A stretch of DNA of 64,000 nt from Paraburkholderia acidisoli (lineage in GTDB: Bacteria; Pseudomonadota; Gammaproteobacteria; Burkholderiales; Burkholderiaceae). A program made the translations under genes and the position numbers. Shown here piece by piece: positions 18,175 to 27,647 of this stretch (position 1 is its first letter; each line of letters opens with the position of its first letter). The stretch covers positions 121,511 through 185,510 of the forward strand of contig NZ_CP046917.1 in assembly GCF_009789675.1 (NCBI RefSeq), read 5' to 3'. The notes beneath the pieces were generated by a model that had not been told where the DNA came from, did not search any database, and worked only from the letters and a program-made list of their open reading frames with translations.

Positions 18175-18684
18175 TCACAGCTCGCAGTGAGCCGCGAGCG
18201 TCTTGATCCGGTCGGCGGTGCGCAGCGAGATCGCCTGGATCGTCAGCGAGGGGTTCGCGTCGTCCACGGTCGGAACCACCGAACCATCGCAGGTCCACCC
18301 GTTGCAGATGTCCCAGCTGCGGCAGTCGGCGTTGACGACGCTTGTGGCCGGATCGTCGCCCATGCGCGCGGTGCCGTTCAGGTGACAGGTGTCGTCGGTC
18401 TCGCGCCAGATGTCCTTGCCGCCCGCAGCCCCGAGCGCGCGTTCCATGAAGTCGAGCGAGTGATCGATCAGGCGCCGGTCGTTGTCGCACCACGAGTAGG
18501 TGACGCGTGCGACCGGCAGGCCGTACTGGTCTTTCTCGTCGGCGAGCGTCACGCGGTTCTTCTCGTGGGCCGCATCTCGCCAACGCCCTCCAAGGCCCCC
18601 TGACGGTTGTCGGCCCGCATCTCCGTGGAGAGACCCCCACGTGTGAAGGCACTCAATGATGAAATTGCCGGCAGTCTGTGCCAT
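18175..18684 (-). pseudogene. Chimeric remnant: TPP-enzyme start joined to GMC oxidoreductase 3' end
   Basis: The first about 17 residues (MAQTAGNFIIECLHTWG) match the N-terminus of the TPP enzyme at 48451 (FIVERLHEWG) and keep its GGAGAA ribosome site. The remainder from about position 18590 (NRVTLADEKDQYGLPVARV through NPSLTIQAISLRTADRIK) matches the last about 135 residues of the GMC oxidoreductase at 43801-45465. Between them the GMC frame can be followed only in another frame (GVGEMRP), implying a frameshift. All FAD-binding and TPP-binding sequence is missing, so neither activity can remain. The deletion joined two genes that originally lay in one orientation. Confidence 0.82.
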
Positions 18685-19056
18685 TGAGTTCTCCGTCGGT
18701 CGCCAGGTGAGGGCCGAGAACAGGCGCAAGCTGCATACCGATGTTTTTCATTTCGTAATGTCGAGCTGGGTGCCCAGTTTTGGGGCCTCCGTTCGTGAAC
18801 ATTCAGCCCGCGCGCCGGTCGCGGATGAAGCCCTCGCGCCGCTGTCGCACCCGGGCATCCTGTCGACGCGCGCCTGAAAATATTACGTCACATCGTGACA
18901 TTTTGCATGACTCTCGCCGTGCCGTCGCGTCCAGCGAAAGTCACTTTGGCTCCCTCTGGTTCCTGCTCCCGGCCCCGGATATTTCTGGGCCTGGTGGCCG
19001 CAAGGCGGCATGTGTCTTGCGACATCTGCTGGCGACACAAGCCTGTGGAACCTGTC
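18685..19056. other. Intergenic region between chimeric remnant and SDR gene
   Basis: About 370 bases without a supported gene. It should hold the old promoter of the leftward remnant, which now may drive the oxidase operon, and that of the rightward dehydrogenase. An in-frame upstream extension of the dehydrogenase (ATG at 18895) is possible but lacks family similarity. Confidence 0.4.
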
Positions 19057-20052
19057 ATGCCAGACATTGCTGTCATCACCGGAGCGAGCGCGGGCGTCGG
19101 CCGCGCCACCGCCGAAGAATTCGCGCGGCACGGTTACGATATCGCGCTGCTTGCACGCGACGCGGAACGGCTCGAACGTGCGGCGCGCGATATCACCGTG
19201 CGCTACGGCGTGCGGGCGGTCGCGCTTGTCACCGACGTGGCGTCGGCGGAGCAGGTCCATGCGGCCGCCGAAGCGGTCGAGCAACGGCTCGGACCAATCA
19301 ACGTCTGGGTCAACGTTGCGATGGCGACGGTGTTTTCGCCGGTGTCCGCGCTTACCCCAGCCGAAGTGGAACGCGGCACGCAGGTTACCTATCTCGGACA
19401 GGTCTACGGGATGATGGCCGCCCTCGCGCGAATGCGGCCCCGGAATCGCGGCACGATTGTCAACGTCGGCTCGGCGCTCGCCTACCGCTCGGTGCCGTTG
19501 CAATCGGTCTACTGCGGCGCGAAATTCGCCATTCGCGGCTTTACCGACTCACTGCGTTCGGAAATCATCCACGATGCTCTGGACATCCATCTCACGATGG
19601 TCGACCTGCCAGCCGTCAACACGCCGCAGTTCGACTGGGCGCTGAACAAGACCGGCAGAAAGGCCCAACCTGTGGCGCCCATTTTTCAACCGGAGGTGGC
19701 CGCGCGGGCGATTTTCTTTGCTGCAACTCATCGGCGCCGCCAGGTATGGGTCGGCTTCCCGACGGTCAAGGCTATTCTCGCCAACCGCATTGCCCCCAGT
19801 CTGATCGATCGCTACCTGGCGCGCGCTGGATATAGTGGTCAGCTGACCGACGAAGCGGCTCCTGCCGACGCTCCGTCGAACCTGTTCCAGCCGGTGCCAG
19901 GCGACTACGGTTCGCATGGACGCTTCGACGCACACTCCCGCGCAGCCAGCTGGGAGATGTTCACCGACCGGCATCGAAACGCGTTCTGGGCAGCTGCCGG
20001 CATCGGATTGCTGGCGGGCGCCGCGCTGCTGATGCGAAAACTGCGCCCCTGA
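19057..20052 (+). CDS. Short-chain dehydrogenase/reductase with C-terminal membrane anchor
   Basis: A 331-residue classical SDR. The NAD(P)-binding TGASAGVGRA sits at residues 8-17 and the catalytic YCGAK motif near residue 150. The tail is unusual: after the Rossmann domain come about 70 residues ending in a hydrophobic helix (FWAAAGIGLLAGAALLM) and a basic RKLRP end, which would tether the enzyme to the inner membrane. I start at 19057 because the Rossmann strand begins directly after it; an upstream ATG at 18895 would add 54 residues of unlikely sequence. It lies 35 bases before the GH15 gene, probably one operon. The substrate is unknown. Confidence 0.85.
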   Translation: MPDIAVITGASAGVGRATAEEFARHGYDIALLARDAERLERAARDITVRYGVRAVALVTDVASAEQVHAAAEAVEQRLGPINVWVNVAMATVFSPVSALTPAEVERGTQVTYLGQVYGMMAALARMRPRNRGTIVNVGSALAYRSVPLQSVYCGAKFAIRGFTDSLRSEIIHDALDIHLTMVDLPAVNTPQFDWALNKTGRKAQPVAPIFQPEVAARAIFFAATHRRRQVWVGFPTVKAILANRIAPSLIDRYLARAGYSGQLTDEAAPADAPSNLFQPVPGDYGSHGRFDAHSRAASWEMFTDRHRNAFWAAAGIGLLAGAALLMRKLRP

Positions 20053-20087
20053 TTCGACCCACACGACATTCCGGACTGAATCCGAAC

Positions 20088-21866
20088 ATGAGCCGCCCGC
20101 TTGAAGACTATGGCCTGATCGGCGATGGGCAGAGCGCCGCATTAGTGAGCAGCGATGCATCGATCGACTGGCTTTGCTGGCCACGCTTCGATGATGATGC
20201 ATGTTTTGCTGCCTTGCTCGGCCGGAAAGAACACGGGTACTGGTCGATCATGCCGGTCGCGGAGCCGGGCGAACTCAATCGCCGCTATTGCGACGACACG
20301 CTTGTGCTTGAAACCGACTTTCACACGCAGGGCGGCGCAGCACGCGTCATCGATTTCATGCCGTTGCGCGTGTATTTTCCGTCGCTCGTCCGGATCGTGG
20401 TCGGACTGCGCGGCACTGTCGCGATGCGATCGACGCTGCGGCTGCGCTTCGACTATGGCTCGATGCCACCGTGGCTCAGCAGCGAAGCGGGCGGTGTCGT
20501 CGCGCGCGTGGGACCCGATCTCGTCGCGATACGTGCGCCGATGCAGCAAATCATTCGCGACGATGCGATCGAAGCGCAATTCGACATCGGTGCTGGCGAA
20601 CGGCTCGCGTTCGTGATGAGTTACGGTCCGTCTCACCTGCCGCCACCCGAACCGGTCGATGCCGAAGCGGCCCTGAACGCGACCGTGCGGTTCTGGCGCG
20701 ACTGGATCGGTCGCTTCGACGACAGCAGGACTGCGTGGCCGAATGAGGTGCGTCGTTCGCTGTTGACGCTCAAGGCGCTGTGCCACGGACCCAGCGGCGG
20801 ACTGATCGCAGCGCCCGCCACCTCGCTTCCCGAGGTGCCAGGTGGCGACATGAACTGGGATTATCGCTATTGCTGGCTGCGGGATGCGAGTTTCGCGCTC
20901 GGCGCACTGCTCAGAGCGGGCTTTCACGAAGAAGCGCTTGGCTGGCGCGACTGGCTGCTGCGCGCGATTGCCGGTTCGCCCGAACACGCGCGGATCATGT
21001 ATCGCGTCGACGGATCGCGGCACGTCGAGGAACGCGTCATCGGGTCGTTGCCGGGCTACCGGAGTGCGAAGCCGGTGCGGGTGGGCAATGCGGCATCGAC
21101 CCAGCGTCAGATCGATGCGCTCGGCGAGGTCATCCAGTGCCTTGCGCTCGCGCGGCGCGGTGGCATTCCGCCGTCGCAGCGCGAAGCCGAAGTCGCGACG
21201 CGCATCGTCCTGCATCTCGAGAAGACCTGGCAGACCGAAGGGTCGGGAGTCTGGGAATCGCGCGGGGCGCCACGCCAATACACGTATTCGAAGGTGATGG
21301 TCTGGGCGGCGCTAAACAGCTTCATTGCCACCGTGGCCGACGCTGCCACGCTGGACGCGGCGACCTGTGCACGCCTGATGGCGCTGCGGAATGCAGTCCG
21401 GCAGGAGGTGTTATGTGACGGCTGGAGCGACGGCCTCGGTTCGTTCGTACAGACCTATGGTGGTCAGGCAATTGATGCGAGTCTGTTGCGACTGCCTGCG
21501 GTCGGGTTCATCGCCGCGACGGAACCCAGAATGGCGAGCACGATCGCCCGCGTCGAGCGGGAGCTTTCCGAAGGCGGTCTGATCCGCCGGCTCAAGGCGC
21601 CTGTCGATGGGCCTGCCGAAGGTAGCTTTCTCGCCTGCTCGTGCTGGCTCGCGGACTGTATGAGCATGCAGGGGCGTCACGACGAAGCGCACGCGCAGCT
21701 CGAGCGCGTGCTGGCGGTGCGCAACGACCTTGGATTGCTGGCAGAAGAATACAACGTGCCCGGCCGCCATCTTTCCGGCAACTTCCCGCAGGCGCTTTCG
21801 CATCTGGCTCTGGTCGACACTGCCTTGCGCCTCGCCGGGGCCGCGGTCGAAAAGCAAGGTGGCTGA
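20088..21866 (+). CDS. Glycoside hydrolase family 15 protein (glucoamylase/trehalase-like)
   Basis: A 592-residue cytoplasmic GH15 enzyme. The N-terminal beta-sandwich has the family opening LEDYGLIGDGQSAALVS and IDWLCWPRFD; the (alpha/alpha)6 barrel has NWDYRYCWLRDASFAL and a C-terminal LAEEYNVPGRHLSGNFPQALSHLALV, which holds the likely catalytic acid/base. Related bacterial proteins split trehalose or alpha-1,4-glucans, but the substrate cannot be told from sequence. It follows the membrane-anchored SDR by 35 bases. A broken second GH15 gene lies at 38899-39681. Confidence 0.9.
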   Translation: MSRPLEDYGLIGDGQSAALVSSDASIDWLCWPRFDDDACFAALLGRKEHGYWSIMPVAEPGELNRRYCDDTLVLETDFHTQGGAARVIDFMPLRVYFPSLVRIVVGLRGTVAMRSTLRLRFDYGSMPPWLSSEAGGVVARVGPDLVAIRAPMQQIIRDDAIEAQFDIGAGERLAFVMSYGPSHLPPPEPVDAEAALNATVRFWRDWIGRFDDSRTAWPNEVRRSLLTLKALCHGPSGGLIAAPATSLPEVPGGDMNWDYRYCWLRDASFALGALLRAGFHEEALGWRDWLLRAIAGSPEHARIMYRVDGSRHVEERVIGSLPGYRSAKPVRVGNAASTQRQIDALGEVIQCLALARRGGIPPSQREAEVATRIVLHLEKTWQTEGSGVWESRGAPRQYTYSKVMVWAALNSFIATVADAATLDAATCARLMALRNAVRQEVLCDGWSDGLGSFVQTYGGQAIDASLLRLPAVGFIAATEPRMASTIARVERELSEGGLIRRLKAPVDGPAEGSFLACSCWLADCMSMQGRHDEAHAQLERVLAVRNDLGLLAEEYNVPGRHLSGNFPQALSHLALVDTALRLAGAAVEKQGG

Positions 21867-22037
21867 ACCAGATTCGACTGCAGCGATACCGGCAAGACTG
21901 GGGCTCGGGCTGTGCAGGCCGACGCTGCAAAAAAGGGTGGTTAAAGCCTTGCCGTGTCGGGTAGACATCGCGTGCAGGCGGCGCGACGTACAGGCAGTTG
22001 ACGATGGCATAGCAATGGCGGCGACATATAAAGAGAG

Positions 22038-22763
22038 ATGAACCCGACAATGACCTACGGTACCTTTCCGCCCTGGCTCCACGTCGTGTCGACTGCATCG
22101 ATTGTGCTGGCGCTTGTCTGCGCCGCGATCATCGTAATCGACGAGGTCCGCTATCCACAAAAGATGTGGGTGATGAATGCCGTCTGGCCGCTCACCGCGC
22201 TGTTCGGCTCGCTATTATGGCTCGCCGCATATTACCTCTGGGGCCGCAATGTTCCAGACAGCGAAGTGGCGAACGTTGAGCAGCCTTTCGCCGCCGCGGT
22301 GATGAAGGGAACAAGCCATTGCGGTGCCGGTTGTGCACTTGCCGATATCGTCGTCGAGTGGGCTGCCTTCGTCTTCCCGGCAATCGCCGTCTGGTTCGGG
22401 TGGCACGGCTTTTTTGCGGAAAAGACCTTCGCCGTCTGGATTCCGGATTTCCTTGTCGCTTTCCTTTTCGGCATCCTGTTCCAGTACGGCAGCATCAAGC
22501 CGATGCGTGATCTGTCGCCACTCCAGGCGCTGCGCGCTGCGATCAAGGCCGATATCGCATCGATTACGGCATGGCAGCTTGGCATGTACGGACTGATGGC
22601 CGCGATCCAGTTTCTCTGGTTCAGGCGTGTGTACGGCGGGATTGCCAGCGTGGCCAGTCCGGAATTCTGGTTTGCGATGCAGATTGCGATGATGGCCGGG
22701 TTTGCAACCAGCTATCCGGTGAACTGGTGGCTGGTACGTCTCGGAGTCAAAGAGGAAATGTGA
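22038..22763 (+). CDS. DUF4396 integral membrane protein
   Basis: A 241-residue protein with about six membrane helices (HVVSTASIVLALVCAAIIVI, WPLTALFGSLLWLAAYYLWG, AAFVFPAIAVWFGW, LVAFLFGILFQYGSIKPM, GLMAAIQFLWF, MMAGFATSYPVNWWLV). The MKGTSHCGAGCALADI segment with two Cys and a His is characteristic of DUF4396. The His/Cys cluster suggests metal or copper binding, but no function is known to me. It lies 171 bases after the GH15 gene on the same strand, with AAAGAGAG before the ATG, so it may have its own promoter. Confidence 0.85.
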   Translation: MNPTMTYGTFPPWLHVVSTASIVLALVCAAIIVIDEVRYPQKMWVMNAVWPLTALFGSLLWLAAYYLWGRNVPDSEVANVEQPFAAAVMKGTSHCGAGCALADIVVEWAAFVFPAIAVWFGWHGFFAEKTFAVWIPDFLVAFLFGILFQYGSIKPMRDLSPLQALRAAIKADIASITAWQLGMYGLMAAIQFLWFRRVYGGIASVASPEFWFAMQIAMMAGFATSYPVNWWLVRLGVKEEM

Positions 22764-23210
22764 GCAACCGGTCACCAATGGTGCCGCGCAACCCGGCGTG
22801 GTGCGAGGAGATACACGTCATGTGCGCACGGGTAAAGCAGACGTAAGGACGCGTGACGACGCCCGAGGTACAGGGTACCGCCTTTGACCGCCGGTAGCGC
22901 GTCCGCTCTCCGGAGCGCGCCTGTTCCTGGCATGAGTGCCGTCTACGGCGGAATGCACGTCCCGCCCGCGCGGTGTGAATGACAGCCGCAGCGTCTCGAG
23001 GGTGTCCGGTTCGTCACCCATCGACAATGGCCGGCCATATTTCGCCGCCCTCGGGTTCCGACTGGCACTCAGACTTCCATCCGCGTTCATGCTGCGTTGC
23101 GCTGATAGAATGGAACGTCACGCAAAGCGGCCTGCGCGGTAGGGGAGAAGAACTCCACCCGACGGCGGATGGTGTTCCGCGCTCCGTTTGCGACACGAGG
23201 CACCAGACCG
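22764..23210. other. Intergenic region upstream of the PAS-PAS kinase gene
   Basis: About 450 bases with no supported gene. It presumably carries the promoter of the kinase gene. An in-frame start at 23169 exists but would add 14 residues before the likely ATG at 23211. No terminator or repeat stood out. Confidence 0.4.
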
Positions 23211-25586
23211 ATGAGCATTCCAGAACCTAAGAACGTGCAAGGCGATGCGCTCGACTGGACCCGACGGTGGGTCCAGTCGAGCGCGGACTATTCCATGTTC
23301 CGGATGACTCCCGACGGCATGGTGGCCAGCTGGAACGAGGGTGGCGTCCGTATCGAGGGTTACCAGCCTGAAGAGATCCTCGGTCAGCATTTTTCCGTTT
23401 TGTATACCGATGACGACTGCCGTGACTGTATCCCCGATTCGGTGCTGGATACTGTCCGTCAGTCCGGACGCCATGACTGGCAGGGGTGGCGCCGCAGGAA
23501 AGATGGCACCACCTTCTGGGCGAGCGTGCTTACCAGCGCATTGGGCGACGATGGCGGCCGATTCGAAGGTGCGGTTCAGGTGGTGCGCGACGTAAGCGAG
23601 AACCGGCGGGCGCATGAAGCCGCGCTCGAGAGCGAGCAACGTTTCCGGCTGCTCGTGCAGGGAGTGACGGACTATGCAATCTTCATGCTCTCGCCCGAGG
23701 GGTTCGTGACGAACTGGAACAGCGGTGCCCGGCGAATCAAGGGTTACACCGCGGACGAGATCATCGGCTCGCATTTCTCACGGTTTTATACGCCGGAGGA
23801 TGCCGCCACGGGCCTGCCGCAGCGCGGTCTGGACATTGCGGCCCGCGAAGGCCGGTTTGAAGCGGAGGGCCGTCGGGTGCGTCGGGACGGGACAACCTTC
23901 TGGGCGCACGTCATACTCGACGCAATTCACGACGACGATGGAAAGCTGGTCGGGTTCGCGAAAATTACACGTGACATAACCGAACGGCGCGAGGCGGCTG
24001 AGCTTCTGGAAAAGACGCAGGCAGCATTGTTCCAGGCGCAGAAAATGGAGGCGATCGGCAAGCTGACGGGAGGTGTGGCGCATGACTTCAACAACGTCCT
24101 GCAGGTGTTACGAGGTAATCTCGAACTGCTCGAAAACAGGCATCACCGTGACGCCTGGAGCAGCGAGCGACTTGCGCATGCCATCGATGCTGTCGAGCGG
24201 GGCGCGAGACTGGCGTCCCAGTTGCTCGCCTTTGGCCGGCGGCAGGCGTTGCGTCCAGTTGTAGTCAACCTGGCTGCCATGGTGCGAGAGATTGATAACA
24301 TGCTGGCCCGCGCGCTTGGTGAGACGATCAATGTCGAGACAGTTGTGGCCGCCGGCCTGTGGAACACACTGGTCGATCTTCACCAGCTTGAGAACGTACT
24401 GCTGAACCTGGCAATCAACGCGCGAGACGCGATGCCTGAGGGCGGGCGCCTTACCATTGATCTGGCCAACGCGGTGCTGGACGATCGCTACGTGCGTCCT
24501 TTCCCGGATGTGCCGGCGGGACAGTACGTGATGCTGGGGGTGACCGACACCGGAACCGGCATGCCAGCCGATGTCGTCGAGCGCGCCTTTGACCCGTTCT
24601 TTACCACCAAACCGGAAGGGCAGGGCACAGGCCTCGGGCTCAGTATGGCGTACGGATTCGTCAAACAGAGCGGCGGACACATCCGGATCTATAGTGAAGT
24701 GGGACACGGCACGACCATCCGGATCTATCTGCCAAGGTCGATGGAGGCCGCAGTTGATCCACAGGCGAGACCTCATCACGTAATGAGAGGAGGTAAGGAA
24801 ACCATTCTGGTCGTCGAGGATGATACAAGGGTTCAGTCCACTGTCGTCGACATGCTCACGGGACTGGGCTACTCGGTGCTCAAGGCTGACGACGCGGAGC
24901 AGGCGCTCGCCGTCATCCGGAGCGGCGTTCACGTTGATGTGCTATTCACCGACGTCGTGATGCCGGGTACCTTGCGAAGCCCGGACATGGCCCGCCAGGC
25001 CGCCACTTTGCTACCGCATCTGAAGGTACTGTTCACATCAGGTTACACCCAGAATGCAATCGTTCATGGGGGGCGCCTGGACCCAGGCGTCGAACTTCTG
25101 GGAAAACCGTATAGCCGGGAAGAACTTGCGCACAAGCTGCGCCATATTCTCGGCACGCCGGGAGAGGCCATCCACGCGGTCCCGGATAGTACGGCTACCG
25201 CGCGAGCCACTACCGCCGAGCTGTCTGCGGGGCCGTTGCGTGTCCTTGTCGTCGAAGATGATGCTGCTTCTCTGGAAGCCGTCAGCGAGATTCTTCAGAT
25301 GCTCGGTCATCAAGCACAAAGGGCGCTGGATGCTGCGGAGGCGATGGAAAATCTCAAGGCTGGCCGATTTGATGTCCTGCTGACTGATCTGAATCTTCCT
25401 GGCCTGTCGGGCATCGAATTGGCACGACACGCTCGTGCGTTTCAGCCCGACCTGTATATTGTATTTGCGTCGGGAGAGACATTGGAAGAGGGCGTGGTGG
25501 AAGGGTTTCCTCACGGAATGCTGCGCAAACCTTACACCGTCAACGAGCTCGAAAGCGCGCTGCGGACAGCGCATTGCGGATCATAG
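23211..25586 (+). CDS. PAS-PAS hybrid histidine kinase with two receivers
   Basis: A 791-residue soluble kinase. Two PAS domains (about 20-135 and 140-260) share the repeated pattern NWNSGARRIKGYTADEI / SWNEGGVRIEGYQPEEI, each followed by a RRKDGTTFWA-type PAC motif. The phosphoacceptor box GKLTGGVAHDFNNVLQ is of the HisKA type, and the ATPase domain shows NLAINARDAMPEGG, DTGTGMP and GTGLGLSMAYG. Two receivers follow (ILVVEDD / LFTDVVMPG and VLVVEDD / LLTDLNLPG). No membrane helix, Cys-based light-oxygen-voltage motif or DNA-binding output is visible. The signal is unknown; the missing output suggests phosphorelay to another protein. Confidence 0.92.
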   Translation: MSIPEPKNVQGDALDWTRRWVQSSADYSMFRMTPDGMVASWNEGGVRIEGYQPEEILGQHFSVLYTDDDCRDCIPDSVLDTVRQSGRHDWQGWRRRKDGTTFWASVLTSALGDDGGRFEGAVQVVRDVSENRRAHEAALESEQRFRLLVQGVTDYAIFMLSPEGFVTNWNSGARRIKGYTADEIIGSHFSRFYTPEDAATGLPQRGLDIAAREGRFEAEGRRVRRDGTTFWAHVILDAIHDDDGKLVGFAKITRDITERREAAELLEKTQAALFQAQKMEAIGKLTGGVAHDFNNVLQVLRGNLELLENRHHRDAWSSERLAHAIDAVERGARLASQLLAFGRRQALRPVVVNLAAMVREIDNMLARALGETINVETVVAAGLWNTLVDLHQLENVLLNLAINARDAMPEGGRLTIDLANAVLDDRYVRPFPDVPAGQYVMLGVTDTGTGMPADVVERAFDPFFTTKPEGQGTGLGLSMAYGFVKQSGGHIRIYSEVGHGTTIRIYLPRSMEAAVDPQARPHHVMRGGKETILVVEDDTRVQSTVVDMLTGLGYSVLKADDAEQALAVIRSGVHVDVLFTDVVMPGTLRSPDMARQAATLLPHLKVLFTSGYTQNAIVHGGRLDPGVELLGKPYSREELAHKLRHILGTPGEAIHAVPDSTATARATTAELSAGPLRVLVVEDDAASLEAVSEILQMLGHQAQRALDAAEAMENLKAGRFDVLLTDLNLPGLSGIELARHARAFQPDLYIVFASGETLEEGVVEGFPHGMLRKPYTVNELESALRTAHCGS

Positions 25587-25885
25587 GTGGACAACGATAG
25601 CCAGCCATGCAAGAACCTGCGCGACTTGCATTCTCGCTTGCGAAACCCACGGTATTTCGTCGGCAAGCACCCAACTACCCGTGTCTTGTCCGGATGCAAG
25701 TGCGTGCGCACGCCAGCGATTCTGTCGGATCCGTGCCCACATGTTCGCCACGCGTGGGCGAGGCAGGTATTCCGGCGGCAAGTTCGAACTTCCGCAGGGT
25801 CAACTCGCCCGCCCGCGTGTGCTCTCCCTTATCACTACATATCGCCCTTCGTTGCCTTGGGCGAGAGCGAAGGCCGCCGAGCCAA

Positions 25886-25974
25886 GGTAAGTGACGACCG
25901 CCCGTAACGCCATAGACGTCACCAGTGACAAAGCTCGATTCCTGTGACGCTAGAAGCACGTATATCGGTGCAAC
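25886..25974 (-). pseudogene. Fragment of an SDR gene 3' end
   Basis: Read leftwards this 89-bp piece encodes [19 protein letters not shown] plus VTGGRHLP, nearly identical to the C-terminus of the SDR at 51103-52005 ([23 protein letters not shown]). The stop after HLP has been lost and the frame runs on into unrelated sequence. Upstream of the fragment no further SDR similarity is visible. It is a decayed paralogue. Confidence 0.75.
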
Positions 25975-26005
25975 GCATGCAGAATTGGACGACGGGGTCC
26001 CAGAG

Positions 26006-26248
26006 TTAGTGAGCAGGCAAGGCACCTCCGCCACCTCGTCGCTGCGCCATGTCGGTCGCAACAACCTTAGCGTATCGCAGCGCTTCCGCTTCGGATGCGA
26101 ACTCGATGTCGATCGACGTTCGCAGTTCGGCTATTGCCCGTCCAGTGTGGTCGACGTGCAGGATATCCATGGTCCAGCCACCCCTTGCAGTTAGCACAAG
26201 GGTGACGCGGAACTCGTGCTCGTTCACGAAGATTGCGTCGCCGTTCAT
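26006..26248 (-). CDS. Small hypothetical protein (80 aa)
   Basis: An 80-residue product started at the ATG at 26248, where AGGAGC lies five bases upstream. It is predicted to form beta strands (FRVTLVLTARGGWTMDILHV) followed by an alpha helix in FASEAEALRYAKVVATDMAQ. The closing pattern of an acidic/Ser-Glu-x-x-Ala-Leu helix also occurs in the small genes at 29775 and 56567, so these may belong to one loose family. No function is known. Confidence 0.65.
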   Translation of the reverse strand: MNGDAIFVNEHEFRVTLVLTARGGWTMDILHVDHTGRAIAELRTSIDIEFASEAEALRYAKVVATDMAQRRGGGGALPAH

Positions 26249-26329
26249 AATTGCTCCTGGTTTCGACAAGGTTCCATAGGCATGTTGAAGCCTAACCGTT
26301 GGATCGGCAGGCTCGCAGAGCGTGCGGGA

Positions 26330-26728
26330 TTAGCTCGGCACGTGACGGAATTCCTGATGGCCCGCCTGCGCTTTGCCTCCAAAAAGCGCGTTTTCTGCCC
26401 GGATTTTAGTCCAATCCACCGCCTGCAGGCGCCAGTGCCAGGTTGTCCTCGGCTGAGAAGGATTGCTCATGAACGCAACGCCATCAGCATCGCTGATTTC
26501 GCCACGGCGGCTAATCTGCAGTCCGTTCAAAATACAAAGTGTTTCGTGCTCCGAGGAGCCGGTCAGGACGATTCGCCCTCCGAACGTGTCCAGCTCGCCC
26601 CATTCCGGCAGGTCGACGCCGGAATGCGCTTCGCGAGACCATTGCAGTTTATCCATGTCGAGACACAATAAGGCATAGTCATGGTTGACAGTCGGATCGG
26701 GACCATTGATCAAGATCGTCAAACGCAT
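26330..26728 (-). CDS. Hypothetical protein (132 aa), uncertain
   Basis: A leftward open frame of 132 residues with balanced composition, no membrane segment and no recognised domain. A good ribosome site is not visible before the ATG at 26728; a second ATG at 26653 (MDKLQW) is an alternative. It lies between two better-supported small genes in a stretch with several gene remnants, so it could be a real accessory gene or a surviving fragment. Confidence 0.35.
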   Translation of the reverse strand: MRLTILINGPDPTVNHDYALLCLDMDKLQWSREAHSGVDLPEWGELDTFGGRIVLTGSSEHETLCILNGLQISRRGEISDADGVAFMSNPSQPRTTWHWRLQAVDWTKIRAENALFGGKAQAGHQEFRHVPS

Positions 26729-27017
26729 GATTTGAAAAATAGATGCCTGGGACAGACTAGTTTAGGACAAACCGCCGGCCATCCCCAAGCATGGGAACCA
26801 CTGATTTGTCAAAAGATTCGCCTCAGAGGCGGCGATTGTCCGCCACCAGGGCGCGTTCAGATCAGCCGTTCTTGAAAGCAAACATGCTGGGCTGGGAGAT
26901 CGCCGTTGCAAATACACCGCGTATAGTTCCGTCCCTGTATCGGCGTCCTTGCGAGGCGTGGTTTTTCAGCGGGGTCGCCGGTTGATCTGTCGGGCGGACT
27001 GCTTTTTTCGCTAGACC

Positions 27018-27647
27018 TTAGACAGCGCCGAAAGCATCGTCGAGCGTTTTGAACAGCTGTTGTGATGCCGCCTCCCGCTGCGTGACATCAAGTAATCCCA
27101 GACCCACGAGACAATCGACGTAATGCAGGCATTCGCGCTCGGCATGCTGGGCGTTGCGAGGGACGTCGTCCTTGAAACGTTCGTAGGCAATTCGCATGGG
27201 TTCACCGTCCGTGACGGTGCCCGATTCCCGTAGAAACGTTGTGACGCGGCGATAAGCGTTCAGATTGCCGACGTAAAAACCTATACGACGCGAAACGTCA
27301 AGCAGATGGTTCCAAGCTTCTGAGTGTAGTGCCTTCAGCAGCGAACCCTCAGGCTTGCCTTTTGAACGCAGGATCAGTTCGTTGGCCTCTGCTTTCGCGT
27401 GCATGGTCTGAAGGTCCGTCAACATAAGAAACCCTGTCGCGTTTGCCGCCACGATATCTTCGATGCGCCAGCCATTGGCCGGGTCGCGATTGAAGATCCT
27501 GGTGAGTGCGACTTCCGCGCCGGCCATGAAAAAAGCGTGCAGGTGCGCCTGCAACGCGTCGGGGATGGTTTTGCCGGCTCGTGCCTGCATTTCACCGGCG
27601 AGTGCTTCAAAAGCTTTTGTGAGGTCGGTTTGGCGGTCGTCGTCCAT
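27018..27647 (-). CDS. Hypothetical protein (209 aa)
   Basis: A 209-residue, mostly alpha-helical protein with an acidic N-terminus (MDDDRQTDLTKAFEALAGEMQ) and no membrane helix. GGAG lies six bases upstream of the ATG. Segments such as AFFMAGAEVALTRIF and ERECLHYVDCLVGLGLLDV are conserved-looking helices, but I recognise no family. It stands alone between gene-poor stretches, and nothing nearby suggests a role. Confidence 0.65.
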   Translation of the reverse strand: MDDDRQTDLTKAFEALAGEMQARAGKTIPDALQAHLHAFFMAGAEVALTRIFNRDPANGWRIEDIVAANATGFLMLTDLQTMHAKAEANELILRSKGKPEGSLLKALHSEAWNHLLDVSRRIGFYVGNLNAYRRVTTFLRESGTVTDGEPMRIAYERFKDDVPRNAQHAERECLHYVDCLVGLGLLDVTQREAASQQLFKTLDDAFGAV

